A stretch of DNA of 64,000 nt from Iris pallida (GCA_029216955.1 JANAVB010003999.1:2893951-2957950); one strand, 5' to 3'; shown: positions 20,895-33,659, counted from the stretch's first letter. The notes: a model not told the origin generated them from the sequence alone. Made by a program: numbers and translations.

Positions 20895-21400
20895 TAACAA
20901 TAAGAAAGAGTCCATACTGTTAACCGACAATATAATTTCTCTTATGAAAATCTCATATATACCAAAGGAGAAATACAGAAAATTTGTTGTAGCGAAATTA
21001 ATTTTAATTAAATTAGCTAGAAGGAAACATGTATGAGAATTTTGGAAACAAAGAATATTCCGCCAACATGGTTGGCGGAATTTTGGATGTTTAAAATTTA
21101 GCCAAATATGTTGGCGGAAAAACAATAAATGTGTTTTTTTTGGGCTGGTTTATTTGATGCAAGCAATGGTGAATAGGTAAAGTCTACCTGCAGTAGACAA
21201 CTTGCACAATTTACTATGCATTTGTGTAGTTTGTATTTATACATTAAAGTTTTGTTTTTATTTTAGAATTTTTCACATGAGGAGTAGTGATCAACATCCC
21301 ATATTTTTGCATCCCCAAACTTCCTCATGACCACAATCGCTACATCTTGTTAAAAACATCTAACCTTAACCGTTGATATATATATATATATAATATATAT

Positions 21401-21430
<30 letters not shown>

Positions 21431-21434
<4 letters not shown>

Positions 21435-21763
21435 ATAACCCGTGCCCATAGGGCATGGTTCATTTAAGGTATTCTCCCTCAAAATTTTGGATTTTCCATA
21501 AAATTTCACTCTCAATAATGCTCATCCACAACCATTATGAGCCCCCATCAAAATATTAAATCCTAACCATCAAAATATTAAATCCCCATCTTTGGATTAC
21601 CCATAAAATCCCACTCCAAATAATGCTCTTTTCCATAAAATCCCACTCCCAATAATGCTCTTCCCATAAAACTCCACAACCGTTGATTCACCAAGATTAA
21701 ATCCCAACCACTCTTGGCACAGTCAGCCCTAGGATTCAAAAGCATTTGTGTTTTGTATAAGAG
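21431..21763. mobile_element. TA-flanked module, CATAACCCGTGCCCATAGGG type
   Basis: Begins AGTCATAACCCGTGCCCATAG and ends TTTGTGTTTTGTATAAGAG, with TA tracts at both ends. Inside, the phrase CATAAAATCCCACTCCCAAT is repeated several times, as is ATCAAAATATTAAATCC. Further copies are at 22833-23249, 46600-46940 and 48036-48463. I do not recognise the family and see no long reading frame. Confidence 0.6.
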
Positions 21764-21775
21764 ATATATATATAG

Positions 21776-22130
21776 GAAGCGGATCAAAAGCCCCCTTAGA
21801 AAATCCCCTAAAAACCTCCCTCACTCTAATCCGTAATAATGTTAATATTAATGTTAATGTTAATATTAATGTAATATTAACATTAAATACTAAAATTAAC
21901 ATTAAACTTAACATTAAAATTAATATTAACATTAACATTAATATTAACATTAATATTAACATTAACATTAACATTAATATATAAAAAAGTTTAAAAAAAA
22001 TTAATATTAACATTAACAATAATATTAACATTATTAATTAACATTAACATTAATATTAACATTAATATTACGAATTAGAGTGAGGGGAGGTTTTAGGAGG
22101 TTTTCTAAGGGGGACTTTTGATCCGCTCCC
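21776..22130. mobile_element. AGCGGATCAAAAG fold-back element, copy 1a
   Basis: Inverted repeats of about 80 bp begin AGCGGATCAAAAGCCCCC and continue through CTCACTCTAAT. The core is a TTAATG/TTAATA hexamer run that changes to its complement CATTAA/TATTAA half-way, so the whole element is one long hairpin. TA tract on the left; a short ATATAATATG spacer separates it from copy 1b. Non-coding: the Leu/Met and Asn/Ile strings seen in translation come from the hexamer. Confidence 0.85.
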
Positions 22131-22140
22131 ATATAATATG

Positions 22141-22435
22141 AAGCGGATCAAAAGCCCCCATAGAAAATTCTCTAAAAAAAACCCTCACTCTAATTCATAA
22201 TTAATGTTAATATTATATTAATGTTAATGTTATATAAGTTAATATTAACATTAAATACTAAAATTAATATTAACATTAATATTAACATTAATATAAAAAA
22301 AAATACTAACATTAACATTAATATTAACATTAATATTAATATAACATTAATTTAACATTAATATTAACATTAATATTACGAATTAGAGTGTGGGGGATTT
22401 TTAGGGGTTTTTCTAAGGGGACATTTGATCCGCTC

Positions 22436-22437
<2 letters not shown>
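22141..22437. mobile_element. AGCGGATCAAAAG fold-back element, copy 1b
   Basis: Same family as 21776-22130: ends AAGCGGATCAAAAGC and TTTGATCCGCTCCC, CTCACTCTAATTC inner arms, and a TTAATR hexamer core. A TA tract follows directly at 22438. It corresponds to 47312-47611 in the second macro-copy. Confidence 0.82.
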
Positions 22438-22473
<36 letters not shown>

Positions 22474-22491
22474 ATATATATATATTATGTG

Positions 22492-22812
22492 GGGGAGCGG
22501 ATCAAAAGCCTCCCTTAGAAAATCTCCTAAAAATTTTACTCACTCTCATCCGTAATTTAATGTTATATTATGTTAATGTTAATGTTAATGTTAATGTTAA
22601 TGTTAATGTTAATGTTAATATTAATTTTTATTTTTATTTTTATTTTTATATTAATGTTAATGTTAATATTAATGTTAATATTAATGTTAATATTAAGTTT
22701 AATATTAATTTTAATATTTAATGTTAATATTAACATTAATATTAACATTAAATTATGGCTGAGAGTGAGGAGGTTTTTAGGAGATTTTCTAAGGGGGGCT
22801 TTTGATCCGTTT
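22492..22812. mobile_element. AGCGGATCAAAAG fold-back element, copy 1c
   Basis: Same family. Here the core has an extra TTTTTATTTTTATTTTTA run (22624-22650), also present in its counterpart 47719-48019. The ends read GGGGAGCGGATCAAAAG and CTTTTGATCCGTTTC. TA tracts flank both sides. Confidence 0.82.
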
Positions 22813-22832
22813 CATATATATATATTATACTA

Positions 22833-23249
22833 GTCATAACCCGTGCTCATAGGGCATGGTTCATTTAAGGTATTCTCCCTCAAAATCTTGGACCCCCAAT
22901 TTTAAACGAACAATAATAATTTTGAGGCCCCCATCAAAATATTAAATCCAACCACTGCTGGATGTGAATTTTTTTTGGATTTCCCATAAAATTCCACTCT
23001 CAATAATGCTCATCCACAACCATTATGAGGCCCCATCAAAATATTAAATTCCAACCATCAAAATATTAAATTCCTATATTGGATTCCCCATAAAATCCCA
23101 CTCCCAATAACTCTTCCCATAAAACCCCACTCCCAATAATGCTCTTCCCCATAAAATCCCACAACCGTTGATTCACCAAGATTAAATCCCAACCACTCTT
23201 TATCTTGGCACAGTCAGCCCTAGGACTCAAAAACCTTTGTGTTTTGTAT
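22833..23249. mobile_element. TA-flanked module, CATAACCCGTG type, second copy
   Basis: Starts TAGTCATAACCCGTGCTCATAG and ends GTGTTTTGTATAAG next to a TA tract. It is longer than 21431-21763 because it includes an AATTTTAAACGAACAATAAT segment. It matches 48036-48463. No coding content is recognised. Confidence 0.6.
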
Positions 23250-23296
23250 AAGTATAGATATATATATATATATATATATATTATCTATATATATAG

Positions 23297-23340
<44 letters not shown>

Positions 23341-23633
23341 GGGAGCGGATCAAAAGCTCCCCTTAGAAAATCTCCTAAAAAAATTCTCACTCTCGGTCGT
23401 AATTTAATGTTAATATTAATGTTAATATTAATGTTAATATTAACATTAATATTAATGTTAATATTAAAATTAATGTTAATGTTAATGTTAAGTTAATATT
23501 AATTTTAATGTTAAGTTTAATGTTAATTTTAGTATTTAATGTTAATATTAATTTAGTATTAACATTAACATTAGTATTAACATTAAATTATGGTCGAGAG
23601 TGAGGGAGGTTTTCTAAGGGGGCTTTGACTCTC
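23341..23633. mobile_element. AGCGGATCAAAAG fold-back element, copy 1d
   Basis: Same family, with CTCACTCTCGGTCGTAATTT arms. The right arm is shortened (TTTGACTCTCAT), as is the counterpart at 48537-48831 (TTTTGATCTCTCCC). TTAATR hexamer core; TA tracts on both sides. Confidence 0.8.
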
Positions 23634-23644
23634 ATATATATATA

Positions 23645-23909
23645 AAGCGGATCAAACGCCCCCTTAGAAATCTCCTAAAAATTCCCCTCCTCTAATTCGT
23701 AATTTAATGTTAATATTAATGTTAGTATTAAATATATATAATTAACATTAAATACTAAAATAACATTAAACTTAACATTAAAATTAATATTAACATTAAT
23801 ATTAATATTAACATTAACATTAATATTAAAAAATTAATATTAACATTATTTACGAATTAGAGTGAGAGGTTTTTAGGGGATTTTCTAAGGGGGCTTTTGA
23901 TCCGCTCCC
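23645..23909. mobile_element. AGCGGATCAAAAG fold-back element, copy 1e
   Basis: Same family, with ends AGCGGATCAAACGCCC and CTTTTGATCCGCTCCC. A short TA tract (ATATATATA) separates it from copy 1d, so the two sit almost back to back. Counterpart: 48892-49175. Confidence 0.8.
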
Positions 23910-23964
23910 ATATATCTAATATATATATATATTATATATTATATAATATATATATTATATATAT

Positions 23965-24185
23965 AGCCGTCTAAGCCGTCGTTATATCACGGTCCATTTT
24001 ATTTAAAAAAATAAATTTTGTAAAAATTATTGAAAAAAGTTTAATTTGTCAACATGGAGAATCGAACTCAACCAAACAAAAAATACCTCACACCTTAACC
24101 ACATGAGTTAGAAGTGATATTTGATTATATTGGATACTATTCTTATTATCAGTTATTATACGTGCAAAGCACGTGCATTTACTAG
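23965..24185 (+). mobile_element. second mini-Helitron, 3' end
   Basis: The 3' terminus is a perfect 6-bp-stem hairpin, ACGTGCAAAGCACGT (24160-24174), then GCATTTACTAG and T, the standard Helitron ending. The 5' side begins in a TA tract with GCCGTCTAAGCCGTCG, wording shared with the first mini-Helitron. The counterpart at 49260-49485 has lost the CTAG to TA-tract expansion. A partial inverted copy follows at about 24540-24700. Confidence 0.6.
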
Positions 24186-24227
24186 TATATATAATATATA
24201 TAAATATATATATCTATATATATATAT

Positions 24228-24268
<41 letters not shown>

Positions 24269-24406
24269 TATATTTTTTATATAAAAAATATATAAAAATA
24301 TATATAATAAAAAAATATATATATATATATATATATATAAAATAATATAATATATATTATATATATATAATATAATATATATATATATATATTATATTAT
24401 AGAATA

Positions 24407-24720
24407 TGTGTGTGTGTGTGGGTGTGTGTGGTTGTGTGTGTGTAATGGCAAAATTAGGCTTCACGTAAAAGTTTTTTCAAAAAATACCCTTACTTATAAT
24501 TACTAATTAAAAAGATTAGTTAAAGTTAATAGGGGTAACTAGGTAAGGTGTAATGTATTTTTCTTGTTTGGTTGAGTGGATTCCCCATGTTGATAAAATT
24601 TAAACTTTTCAACAATCTTTTACGCAATTTAATTTTTTTTAGATAAAATGAACCGTGATATAATGACGGCTTAGACCTCAAAAGTGAGCCGTTTTGAAGT
24701 CTCATAATATAGTGAAAGAT
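24407..24720. repeat. GT microsatellite and inverted GCCGTC-type segment
   Basis: A GT-rich tract (24407-24443) is followed by AT-rich sequence. Its right part (about 24540-24700) is the reverse complement of 23965-24110: GACGGCTTAGAC and ACCGTGATATAATGACGG versus CCGTCGTTATATCACGGTC. Together they form a large imperfect inverted repeat around the GT tract. No gene is seen. Counterpart at 49531-49850. Confidence 0.6.
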
Positions 24721-24740
24721 ATGAAAGAGTATATATATAT

Positions 24741-25092
24741 GGAAGATCAAAAGTCCCCTTAGAAAACCCCTAAAACCTCCCTCACTCTAATTCGTAATAT
24801 TAATATTAATGTTAATATAATGTTAATGTTAATATTAATGTTAATATTAACATTAAATACTAAAATTAAAACATTAAACTTAACATTAAAATTAATATTA
24901 ACATTAACATTAACATTATATTAACATTAACATTAATTAAAAAATATAAAAAAAATATAAAAAAATTAATACTTAACATTAAAATTAATATTAACATTAA
25001 TATTAACATTAACATTAATATTAACATTAATATTACGAATTAGAGTGATGAGGGTTTTTAGGGGGTTTTCTAAGGGAGACTTTTGATCCGCT

Positions 25093-25095
<3 letters not shown>
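24741..25095. mobile_element. AGCGGATCAAAAG fold-back element, copy 1f
   Basis: Same family; the left end is shortened (GGAAGATCAAAAGTCCCC) relative to its counterpart at 49865-50244. The core is a TTAATR hexamer run with an A-rich turn (24940-24965). The right end, CTTTTGATCCGCTCCC, abuts a TA tract. Confidence 0.82.
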
Positions 25096-25174
<79 letters not shown>

Positions 25175-25178
<4 letters not shown>

Positions 25179-25505
25179 GATTCTGGGTTATTTGGATACA
25201 GAAAAGCTTTTGGGCCCGCGTCCCCTGGTGGGCAGCCATTAGCCCCCATGCTAACTTGGGCCCACCCCAGGTGGAGGAGCCAATAGCTGCCTGTCATGCG
25301 GGCTCGGGCCAGGACGGACAACCTAGCAACACGTTCATTTGGATAACCTGAGACATTAATCCGAACCCAATTCAATTTTTGATCTAGTTCAAATTTTAAA
25401 CCAAACATTAAACCGAACCCTAATCCGAACCTGAGTATCTTCTTCCCAAAATCACCCATTAACGGATTTTTTGCCCATCCGAATTGCACCCGGAGTCCGG
25501 ACATC
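25175..25505. mobile_element. TA-flanked GC-rich module, GTTGGATTCTGG type, copy 1
   Basis: Module of about 330 bp running from GTTGGATTCTGGGTTATTTG to CCGGACATC, with TA tracts on both sides. It holds a GC-rich part (CCTGTCATGCGGGCTCGG) and AACCGAACCCTAATCCGAAC words. Other copies are 28318-28683, 50271-50603 and 59560-59928, plus a stub at 59428-59462. Copies 2 and 4 directly precede the P450 genes. No coding content. Confidence 0.7.
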
Positions 25506-25924
25506 TATATATATATTCTTGTAATTGGGTACCTTATATTCTTGTAATTGGGTAGGATAAATAAAGTGGATACCTTATATTCTTGTAATTGGGTAGGGTG
25601 CACCTTGATATGGATAATAAAGTGGGATGCAACTCAAATTTTCTCATAATTATTGTTATTAATGCTAATGCTAATTTTAATTTAATGTTAATGTTAAAAT
25701 TAATATTAATATTAATGTTAATATAATATAAATATTCATGTTAATTAGAAATTAATATTAATTTTAATTTTAATGTTAATGCTAATTTAATTTAGTGTTA
25801 ATATTAATTTTAATGTTTTGTTAATTTAAAGTTAATGTTAATGTTAATGTTAATTTGATATTAATATTAATATTCATGTTAATTTGATATAATATAATTT
25901 AATATTAATTTTAATGTTTAATTT
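25506..25924. repeat. short repeats and TTAATR-type sequence before block A copy 2
   Basis: Three copies of TATTCTTGTAATTGGGTA, then an AT-rich run of TTAATG/TTAATA/TTAATT words. The matching stretch in the second macro-copy is 50604-51029. No gene. Confidence 0.6.
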
Positions 25925-27751
<1,827 letters not shown>

Positions 27752-27765
27752 TTATTATATATATA

Positions 27766-27802
<37 letters not shown>

Positions 27803-27806
<4 letters not shown>

Positions 27807-27905
27807 CCAAGTAAATTATTTCTGGAATCGCTCCCACTGGGATTTAAACTCCTGGCCACTCGAGCCGCATGCATCTCTCTTAACCACTAGGCTAGAGGTA
27901 TCTGC
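27803..27905 (-). mobile_element. tRNA-like SINE head, diverged copy
   Basis: Minus-strand sequence CTCTAGCCTAGTGGTTAAGAG resembles a Pol III A box. The B-box region (complement of GGGATTTAAACTCCTGG) has decayed. It is the counterpart of the better-preserved SINEs at 52997-53103 and 53205-53309 and is embedded between TA tracts. Confidence 0.5.
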
Positions 27906-28042
27906 ACATATATACAGATCGGGTGTCCCATCGCCCTCGATAGTTGAATCGAGCAAGCACGCATGTGGGCACCGCACGGGACCCTGATTCGATGGTGCAG
28001 GGGGTGGGTCTTGGCGGGACTCCGCAGGCAGATCTTTTGATC

Positions 28043-28053
<11 letters not shown>
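27906..28053. repeat. short GC-rich TA-flanked segment
   Basis: Contains GTGCAGGGGGTGGGTCTTGG and CGGGACTCCGCAGGCAGATC, ending TTTTGATCCGCGC at a TA tract. Positions 27970-28053 recur at 53405-53488. The end GATCCGCGC resembles the ends of the AGCGGATC fold-back family. No gene. Confidence 0.5.
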
Positions 28054-28085
<32 letters not shown>

Positions 28086-28088
<3 letters not shown>

Positions 28089-28274
28089 AAGGATAGGCAT
28101 CCCACAATTTTTGTATCCCCATGCATCCCCATGTTTACATCCGTTGGATGTGCTTTAAGTCATCTAATCTTAACCATTAGTAAATCACGGTTAAGATTAG
28201 ATGACTTAAAGCACCATCCAACGGTGCAAATAGGGGGGATGCATGGGGATGCAAAAAGTGTGGGGATCTTGATC

Positions 28275-28280
<6 letters not shown>
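28086..28280. mobile_element. fold-back MITE flanked by TA tracts, inverted copy
   Basis: Opposite orientation to 20028-20223: it begins GGAAGGATAGGCATCCC and ends GTGGGGATCTTGATCCTC. The arms GATGTGCTTTAAGTCATC and GATGACTTAAAGCACCATC are complementary. TA tracts lie on both sides. It is absent at the matching place of the second macro-copy. Confidence 0.75.
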
Positions 28281-28317
<37 letters not shown>

Positions 28318-28321
<4 letters not shown>

Positions 28322-28683
28322 GATTCTGGATTATTTGGATATGGAAAAGCTTTTTAGCCCGCCCGCGAGGCTGGCTCGCGCCTGCCTGGCGGGCAACCAT
28401 TAGCTCCCCTGCTAACCTGGGCCCACCCAAGCGAAGGAGCCAATGGCCGCCTGTCATGCGGGCTCAGCCAGGGCGGATAACCTAGCTAGCATCAGCGTTC
28501 ATTTGGATAACCTAAGACATTGATCCGAGTCCAATCCGATTTTTGATCGGGTTTCAAATATTTTAAACCAAACACTAAACCGAACTCTAATCCGAACCTG
28601 AGTATCTTCTTCCCAAATCCAACTCATTAACGGGTTTATTTTATCGGGCTCGAGTTTTGCCCCCGAATTGCACCCGGACATCT
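28318..28683. mobile_element. GTTGGATTCTGG module directly upstream of P450 copy 1
   Basis: Same family as 25175-25505. It ends CCCGGACATC only 57 bp before the P450 start codon. The same arrangement is found before P450 copy 2 (59560-59928), so the module was in place before the macro-duplication and forms part of the proximal promoter. Confidence 0.72.
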
Positions 28684-28739
28684 ATATTATATACACACAT
28701 GCACAACATCAATTCCTCACAGAAGAACACCAAAGCACA
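28684..28739 (+). promoter_or_regulatory. TA-tract promoter and 5' leader of P450 copy 1
   Basis: A short TATATTATATAC run, the remains of a TA tract, lies 50 bp before the ATG and is the only TATA-like candidate. It is followed by a C/A-rich leader (CACATGCACAACATC, AGAACACCAAAGCACA). The copy-2 leader is the same from CACACATGC on. Confidence 0.4.
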
Positions 28740-30074
28740 ATGGTGTACTCCATGGACCAACTCCCGCTTCCATTCCTCTGCTTCCTCATCAGCATCTTCA
28801 TCACATCCCTGACAGTCCTCACCAGGAGAGGCCCCAAGTCGACGTCGTCGACGCCCCGCCGGCTCCCGAGCCCGTCCATGCTCCCGATAATAGGAAGCAT
28901 ACACCACCTCGTCGGCCCCGAGCTCCCCCACCGCCGCCTCCGGGACCTAGCCCGGCGGTACGGTCCCGACCTGATGCTCGTGCGGCTCGGGCAGGTGGAC
29001 TACGTGGTCGTCTCCTCGCGCGCCGCGGCGGAGGTGTTCAGGACGCACGACCTCCGCTTCTCGTCCCGGCCCAAGCTGGCCGCCCTCGACCTGCAGACCT
29101 ACGGGTACACCAACATCCTCTTCAGCCCCTACGGGGCTACTGGCGGCAGCTGAGGAAGATCTGCGTGATGGAGCTCCTGACCGCCAGGCGCGTGAGATCC
29201 TTCGGCGCGCTGAGGGAGGAGGAGATATCGATCCTCGTAGACGAGATATCGGCGAGCGGCGGCGAGCCCGTCAACGTCAGCCGCAGGCTCATGGCGCTCA
29301 GCAACGGCATCGTCTTCCGGGCGGTGCTGGGGAAGAAGTGCGGGCACCAGGAGGTTCTTCGCGACCATGAAGGAAGCGATCAATTGGTGACGGGCACCAC
29401 CGTGTCCGACATGTTCCCGTCGTTGAGGTTCCTGGACGTTGTTACTGGGACTAGGTCGAGTCTCGAGAGGTTGCATAGATCGTTGGATGGAATTCTCGAC
29501 GAAGTCGTCGAGGAGCACGAGAAGGCTCTGGCGTCGAAGAAGGAGAAGAACGACAGGGAAGAGGACATACTAGATTTGTTGCTGAGGCTCAAGGACAGCG
29601 GCGAACTGGACATTCCTCTCACAAGAAATAACATAAAAGCTGTGATCGCGGTGAGCTATATATTTCTTAGTGATCAGTTAGGTATTTAAATTTTTAGTAA
29701 CACATTTTAGTGACGAACATTTATCATTAAAATGCTCATTCGTCACACAAGTCCAATTTTGTTACTAACTAAAAAATTCGAGAATCCAAAGTCTAAAACG
29801 AAAAAAATCAGTATTTAAAATCTAATTAGATAATAAACTTGGTACTTTTATAGAAATAATCTTCTTATTTTAATGCTAAAATTACATAAGCTTTCATGCT
29901 AAGGAATGGATTAAAAACTTTGATAAAGGACATGAAAAAAAAAAAGAAATGAGAATATGATCAATATTAATATGATGATTGTACGTATTAATTCATTATG
30001 GGATTGAGCGGAAAAAAAAAAGTGTAATTGACTTCTCCAAATTCAAAGATTTTAAGCATTGAGGTTTTTGGGCT

Positions 30075-30480
30075 AAATTTTAAACTTGATACCCTTAACT
30101 ATTTTCATTTTTCAACTTAATGTCATAAATTTTGATATGCATCAACTTGATACCCTAAAAAATAGAACCCCTCCCCCCCCCCCCCCCCCCCCCTTCTGCG
30201 GCAGCGTGCGGCGGAGAGTGGAAGGGGTGGGGGTGAGAGGGGAGGGGAGAGGGGGGGGGATGGACGGCTGTGTGGTGGGGACGGGTGGCTGCGCGGTAGG
30301 TGGCGAGTGCGATGGGCAGGGGTGGGGGTGGGGGCGGCTGCTGGGTGGTGCAACCGGGTGGAGGTTGGATTGGGAAGGAATAGTTTGGTTATTTTTTTAG
30401 GGTGTCAAGTTGATGAATATGAAAGTTTTTGGTATCAAATTAAAAAAGTGAAATATTTGACGATATCAACTTGAAATTTA
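30075..30480. mobile_element. fold-back MITE with GC-rich centre, in P450 intron (copy 1)
   Basis: The arms read AAATTTTAAACTTGATACCC at the left and GATATCAACTTGAAATTT at the right (imperfect inverted repeats of about 80 bp). The centre holds a C run (30170-30194) and a G-rich minisatellite. Its design resembles the Mutator-type MITE at 14293-14889. The target duplication is not clear. Counterpart at about 61335-61750. Confidence 0.55.
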
Positions 30481-32139
30481 GACTTTTTTTTATTGTTCAT
30501 CTTGATACTTGAATAGTTTATTAATTTATTATTAAATGGACCTTAAGATCGGCCGTAGAGGACTACATATATTTTGGACTTTAGATTTCGTCAAATATTA
30601 ATAATAATTGCTTAGAGACAACCTGTATTTCATTCTCATTCGAATAGCTTAAGTTTGTGATGTATACGTTCTAATCCAAGTCCAATTAGAAGAAGAGACA
30701 CTAATAATTAACAAAATTAAAATGGCCAGATGTTTAGCATTGTTAGCTAGATAGGTTAAATTTCTATCGGATTATCTAAAAAAAAAAATACTTGATTATA
30801 TTTATTAAAAAAAGTAGAAGCCAAACTTGCGCACATCTTCCTTTTAGTATCTAGTATAATGTCTTGTAAAAAGACATACTTGAATTGTTCAATAAACAAT
30901 AAGTCTTCAAATTAGCATTCAACAATTAATATACTCGTTCTTCACCTGGTTGTATCCACCCTTTATACAAAAGTCTGTTAATTATATGGACGGAAAACCC
31001 TGATGATACAAAGAGAGAACGCACAAATAAGGAATTGTTTGGTTTTTTCATAACTATATCATGCTATATATAAAATAATAAGCACTAAATAGTGTTAGCA
31101 TTTTAAAATGCAAATATTTTTTGTTTTTCATAACTATATTGTGTATTTTAAAGTATTGTTGTTTATTGTTTTTAACACCTTAAAATGATGTTGTTTTTTT
31201 CACTTTAAAATGCATTATAAATGAATGAATTGACTACTTTATCCTAAAACACTATGACATTATTTTATGTACAAACATACTAGTATTTAAATGGAAATAT
31301 ATATAGATAAGTTCACCGTCAAACATTTTTATCAACACGGTGACACTGAGCAAAACTTCAATCTTGACAAACCTAAAATCCTAATATTCTAATTTTCTAA
31401 CTTTATGAGCAAAAATTAATCCAGTTTTTCGAAGATTTTTATAATGATTTCATTTAGTTCACGGAAATGAATTCAATCCTTTGCTCTTTTATTTTCTTTG
31501 GGAAATTATAATTTTCATTAATTTTTCTTTATGTTTTGAATGGTTCAAGAAATTGAAAGAAAAAGTGAATAGTTGAGGGTGAAAAAGTAAATCCATGGAG
31601 TGAGTGGGAACCATTTTCTTTCCGATTTTACTTAGAATAAAAAAAATTTGTTCACTTTCCTTGGCATCCAAACACAGAAAAGAAATAACTTTCTTTTCTA
31701 ATGCTCTAATTTCACAAACCAAACATGGCCTTAGGGTTGAACTAACATGTGGCTCGTTGTAACAAAAAATGCTGAATAAAAAAGTTATTTTGACGAATAG
31801 TTTTCCACTTGCGGATGATTAGGTTGTTTGGACATATTGTAATATTTACATTTATTGAAAGCTACAATTATCTTTTTTTGAACTTATAAAATCAATAATT
31901 TGTAAGCTCAAGATTTAAGCTTACAATTTACCACTTATAAAAGCATTACAGAAGCAACAATTGTCTTTTTTTTTTTTTTGCACTTACAAAATAAATAATA
32001 ATTTGTAAGTTCAAGATTTATGCTTACAATTTACTGCATATAAATGCATCAATATAATGTAAGTGACGAACACTTAATTAAGGTGCAGAAAACAAACGCA
32101 TTAAGTTGGTATATCTCGTACTCATGCAGTCGAACACCA

Positions 32140-32600
32140 CCGTTGTCAGAAACGGACCGGACCGGCGGTCCAACGGGGTACCGGTCCGATAGGTTTGCCA
32201 AAAAAATTGGTCCGATTTGACGTGAACCGAGATTTTTTTAAAGAGCATTCGATTTTTTTCCAGAACCAGATTTAACCAGTGAACTGACAAAATCGGTTCA
32301 CAATTAAACCGGCCAATTTTATTTATTTTTTAAATAAAAAATATTTCGTGTGAGATTTGAACCATTTGATTCTTGGTTTGGTTTTGAGAGACCTTATAGT
32401 TGTAAAATTAAACCAAACAAAATATGATAAGAACCAAACCAAACTAAATCAATAAATAGATGTGAATATTATCTATTTGACCAAACCAAACCAAGTCTAT
32501 TTAAATCCGGTTGAACCCCGATCCGACCCATACAAAAAAAAATCTGGTTCAATCATGGGTCCGATTTTTAAAACATTACTGAACACCCATAACCCTAAGC
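32140..32600. mobile_element. possible MITE in P450 intron (GGACCGGACCGGCGGTCC)
   Basis: Stretch rich in CGGTCC / GGACCG and AACCAAACCAAAC words. Its ends (GGACCGGACCGG at the left, GGGTCCGATTTTTAAAAC at the right) resemble those of widespread plant hAT-type MITEs. I could not define the termini or a target duplication. Counterpart at about 63425-63870. Confidence 0.4.
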
Positions 32601-32629
32601 TTCCTAAGTTTCAACACGAAAAAAATTTA

Positions 32630-32960
32630 GGGTGTGTTTGATTGCAATGTGAAAAATATGTCGAAAAGAAAATTAATTCCATGGAATTATTTTTCTAGAA
32701 AAATATTTCATGGAGAAGTTAATTTGGGTATTTGATTGTCATTATTCTCCACGAAAAATATTTATTTTCATGGAAAATCATATTTTCGTATGGGTTGGAC
32801 AAGTTTTACTTTCCACCATCTTAGAAACAAATATGAAAAATGATAATTTTTTGAAAAATAATTCCATGAAAAATATAAACTATCAAACACTTCAATTGGC
32901 GGCGAAAAATTTGTGATGGAAATATTTCTATGGAAAAAAAAAAGCCAAATCAAACACAGC
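32630..32960. mobile_element. MITE in P450 intron (GGGTGTGTTTGATT ends)
   Basis: About 331 bp with inverted ends GGGTGTGTTTGATT and AATCAAACACAGC and an AT-rich body of CATGGAAAATA words that can also fold. It lies 75 bp before exon 2. The target duplication is unclear (TTA on the left only). In copy 2 it is cut by the window end (from about 63916). Confidence 0.55.
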
Positions 32961-33659
32961 TTTACAGAAAACAAAGTCCTCAACTATTGAGTATAATTCC
33001 TTTTACAAAACAATGCAACGATTTGGTACACGCAGGACTTGTTCGGAGCAGGAACCGACACCTCGTCTACAACCATGGAATGGGCCATGGCGGAGCTGAT
33101 AAGGAATCCGGAAGCGATGCAGAAGGCGCAGAAGGAGGTCCGACAAGCGATGGGCGGGAAGACCAGGCTGGAGCAGAGCGACGTGGCCGAGCTGAAGTAC
33201 CTGAAGCTCGTCATCAAGGAGACCTTGCGGCTCCACCCGCCGGGCCCCTTGCTCCCCAGAGAGTGCACGGAGACCTGCCAAGTCCGGGGCTACACCATCC
33301 CCAAAGGGAGGAGGATCCTCGTCAACGTGTGGGCGCTGGGGACGGACCCCGAGCTCTGGGAGGACGCGGACCGATTCAAGCCGGAGAGGTTCGACGGGAG
33401 CCCGGTCGACTTTCGAGGGGCCGACTGCGGCTTCTTGCCGTTCGGCGGCGGCAGGAGGGCCTGCGCCGGCGTAGCGTTCGGCGTGGCGACGGTGGAGCAC
33501 GCGCTGGCGCGTCTCCTCTGCCACTTCGACTGGAGACTTCCCGAGGGGATGAAGGCGGAAGAGTTGGACATGGGCGAGCGCTTCTCGGCGACTGTGTCCA
33601 GGAAGTCGGAGCTGTACCTAGTTGCAAGTAGACACGAGTCAGTGCCGGTTGATCAGTAG

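Larger units (their letters stand above)
18640..21375. repeat. block A, copy 1 (composite repeat)
   Basis: First of four direct copies of a composite block; the others start at about 25925, 43725 and 51030. Each begins near GTTATGTCAGTGGTCATGTC and ends at CCTTAACCGTTGATATATA. This copy includes possible exon relics (about 18750-18957), a hAT MITE, two fold-back modules, a mini-Helitron, and the stretch 20894-21375 with no recognisable gene. Copies 1 and 3 share the hAT MITE that copies 2 and 4 lack, so 1 pairs with 3 and 2 with 4. Confidence 0.8.
28740..33659 (+). pseudogene. cytochrome P450, CYP71-clan, copy 1 (exon 1 frameshifted)
   Basis: Haem-thiolate monooxygenase of the ER membrane. 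Exon 1 is 28740-29650, the phase-0 intron 29651-33035 (GTGAGC...GCAG), and exon 2 33036-33659 (207 codons plus TAG). Exon 1 encodes a membrane anchor (about residues 6-28), a proline hinge (LPSPSMLPIIGS) and the C-helix. Exon 2 is intact: I-helix AGTDTS, EXXR as KETLR, PERF, and haem loop PFGGGRRACAG with the ligand Cys. Relative to copy 2, exon 1 lacks one G in a run at about 29133-29137 (frameshift before the C-helix Trp) and three bases near 29030. It also has a 2-base and a 1-base loss at about 29352 and 29384, which scramble about ten residues between them, and three extra bases near 29545. Either a young pseudogene or sequencing error; the ER location and reaction type come from the family. 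Confidence 0.85.

Noticed and set aside
21729..22833. Leu/Met- or Asn/Ile-repeat proteins
   Set aside because: Translations of the TTAATR hexamer in fold-back elements.
31480..31740. Further MITE in the P450 intron (CCAAACATGGCC end)
   Set aside because: Only one end looks MITE-like; I could not find a matching inverted end or target duplication.
32930..33631. 233-residue frame overlapping P450 exon 2
   Set aside because: Shadow frame caused by high GC; the P450 frame has all family motifs and a consensus splice site.
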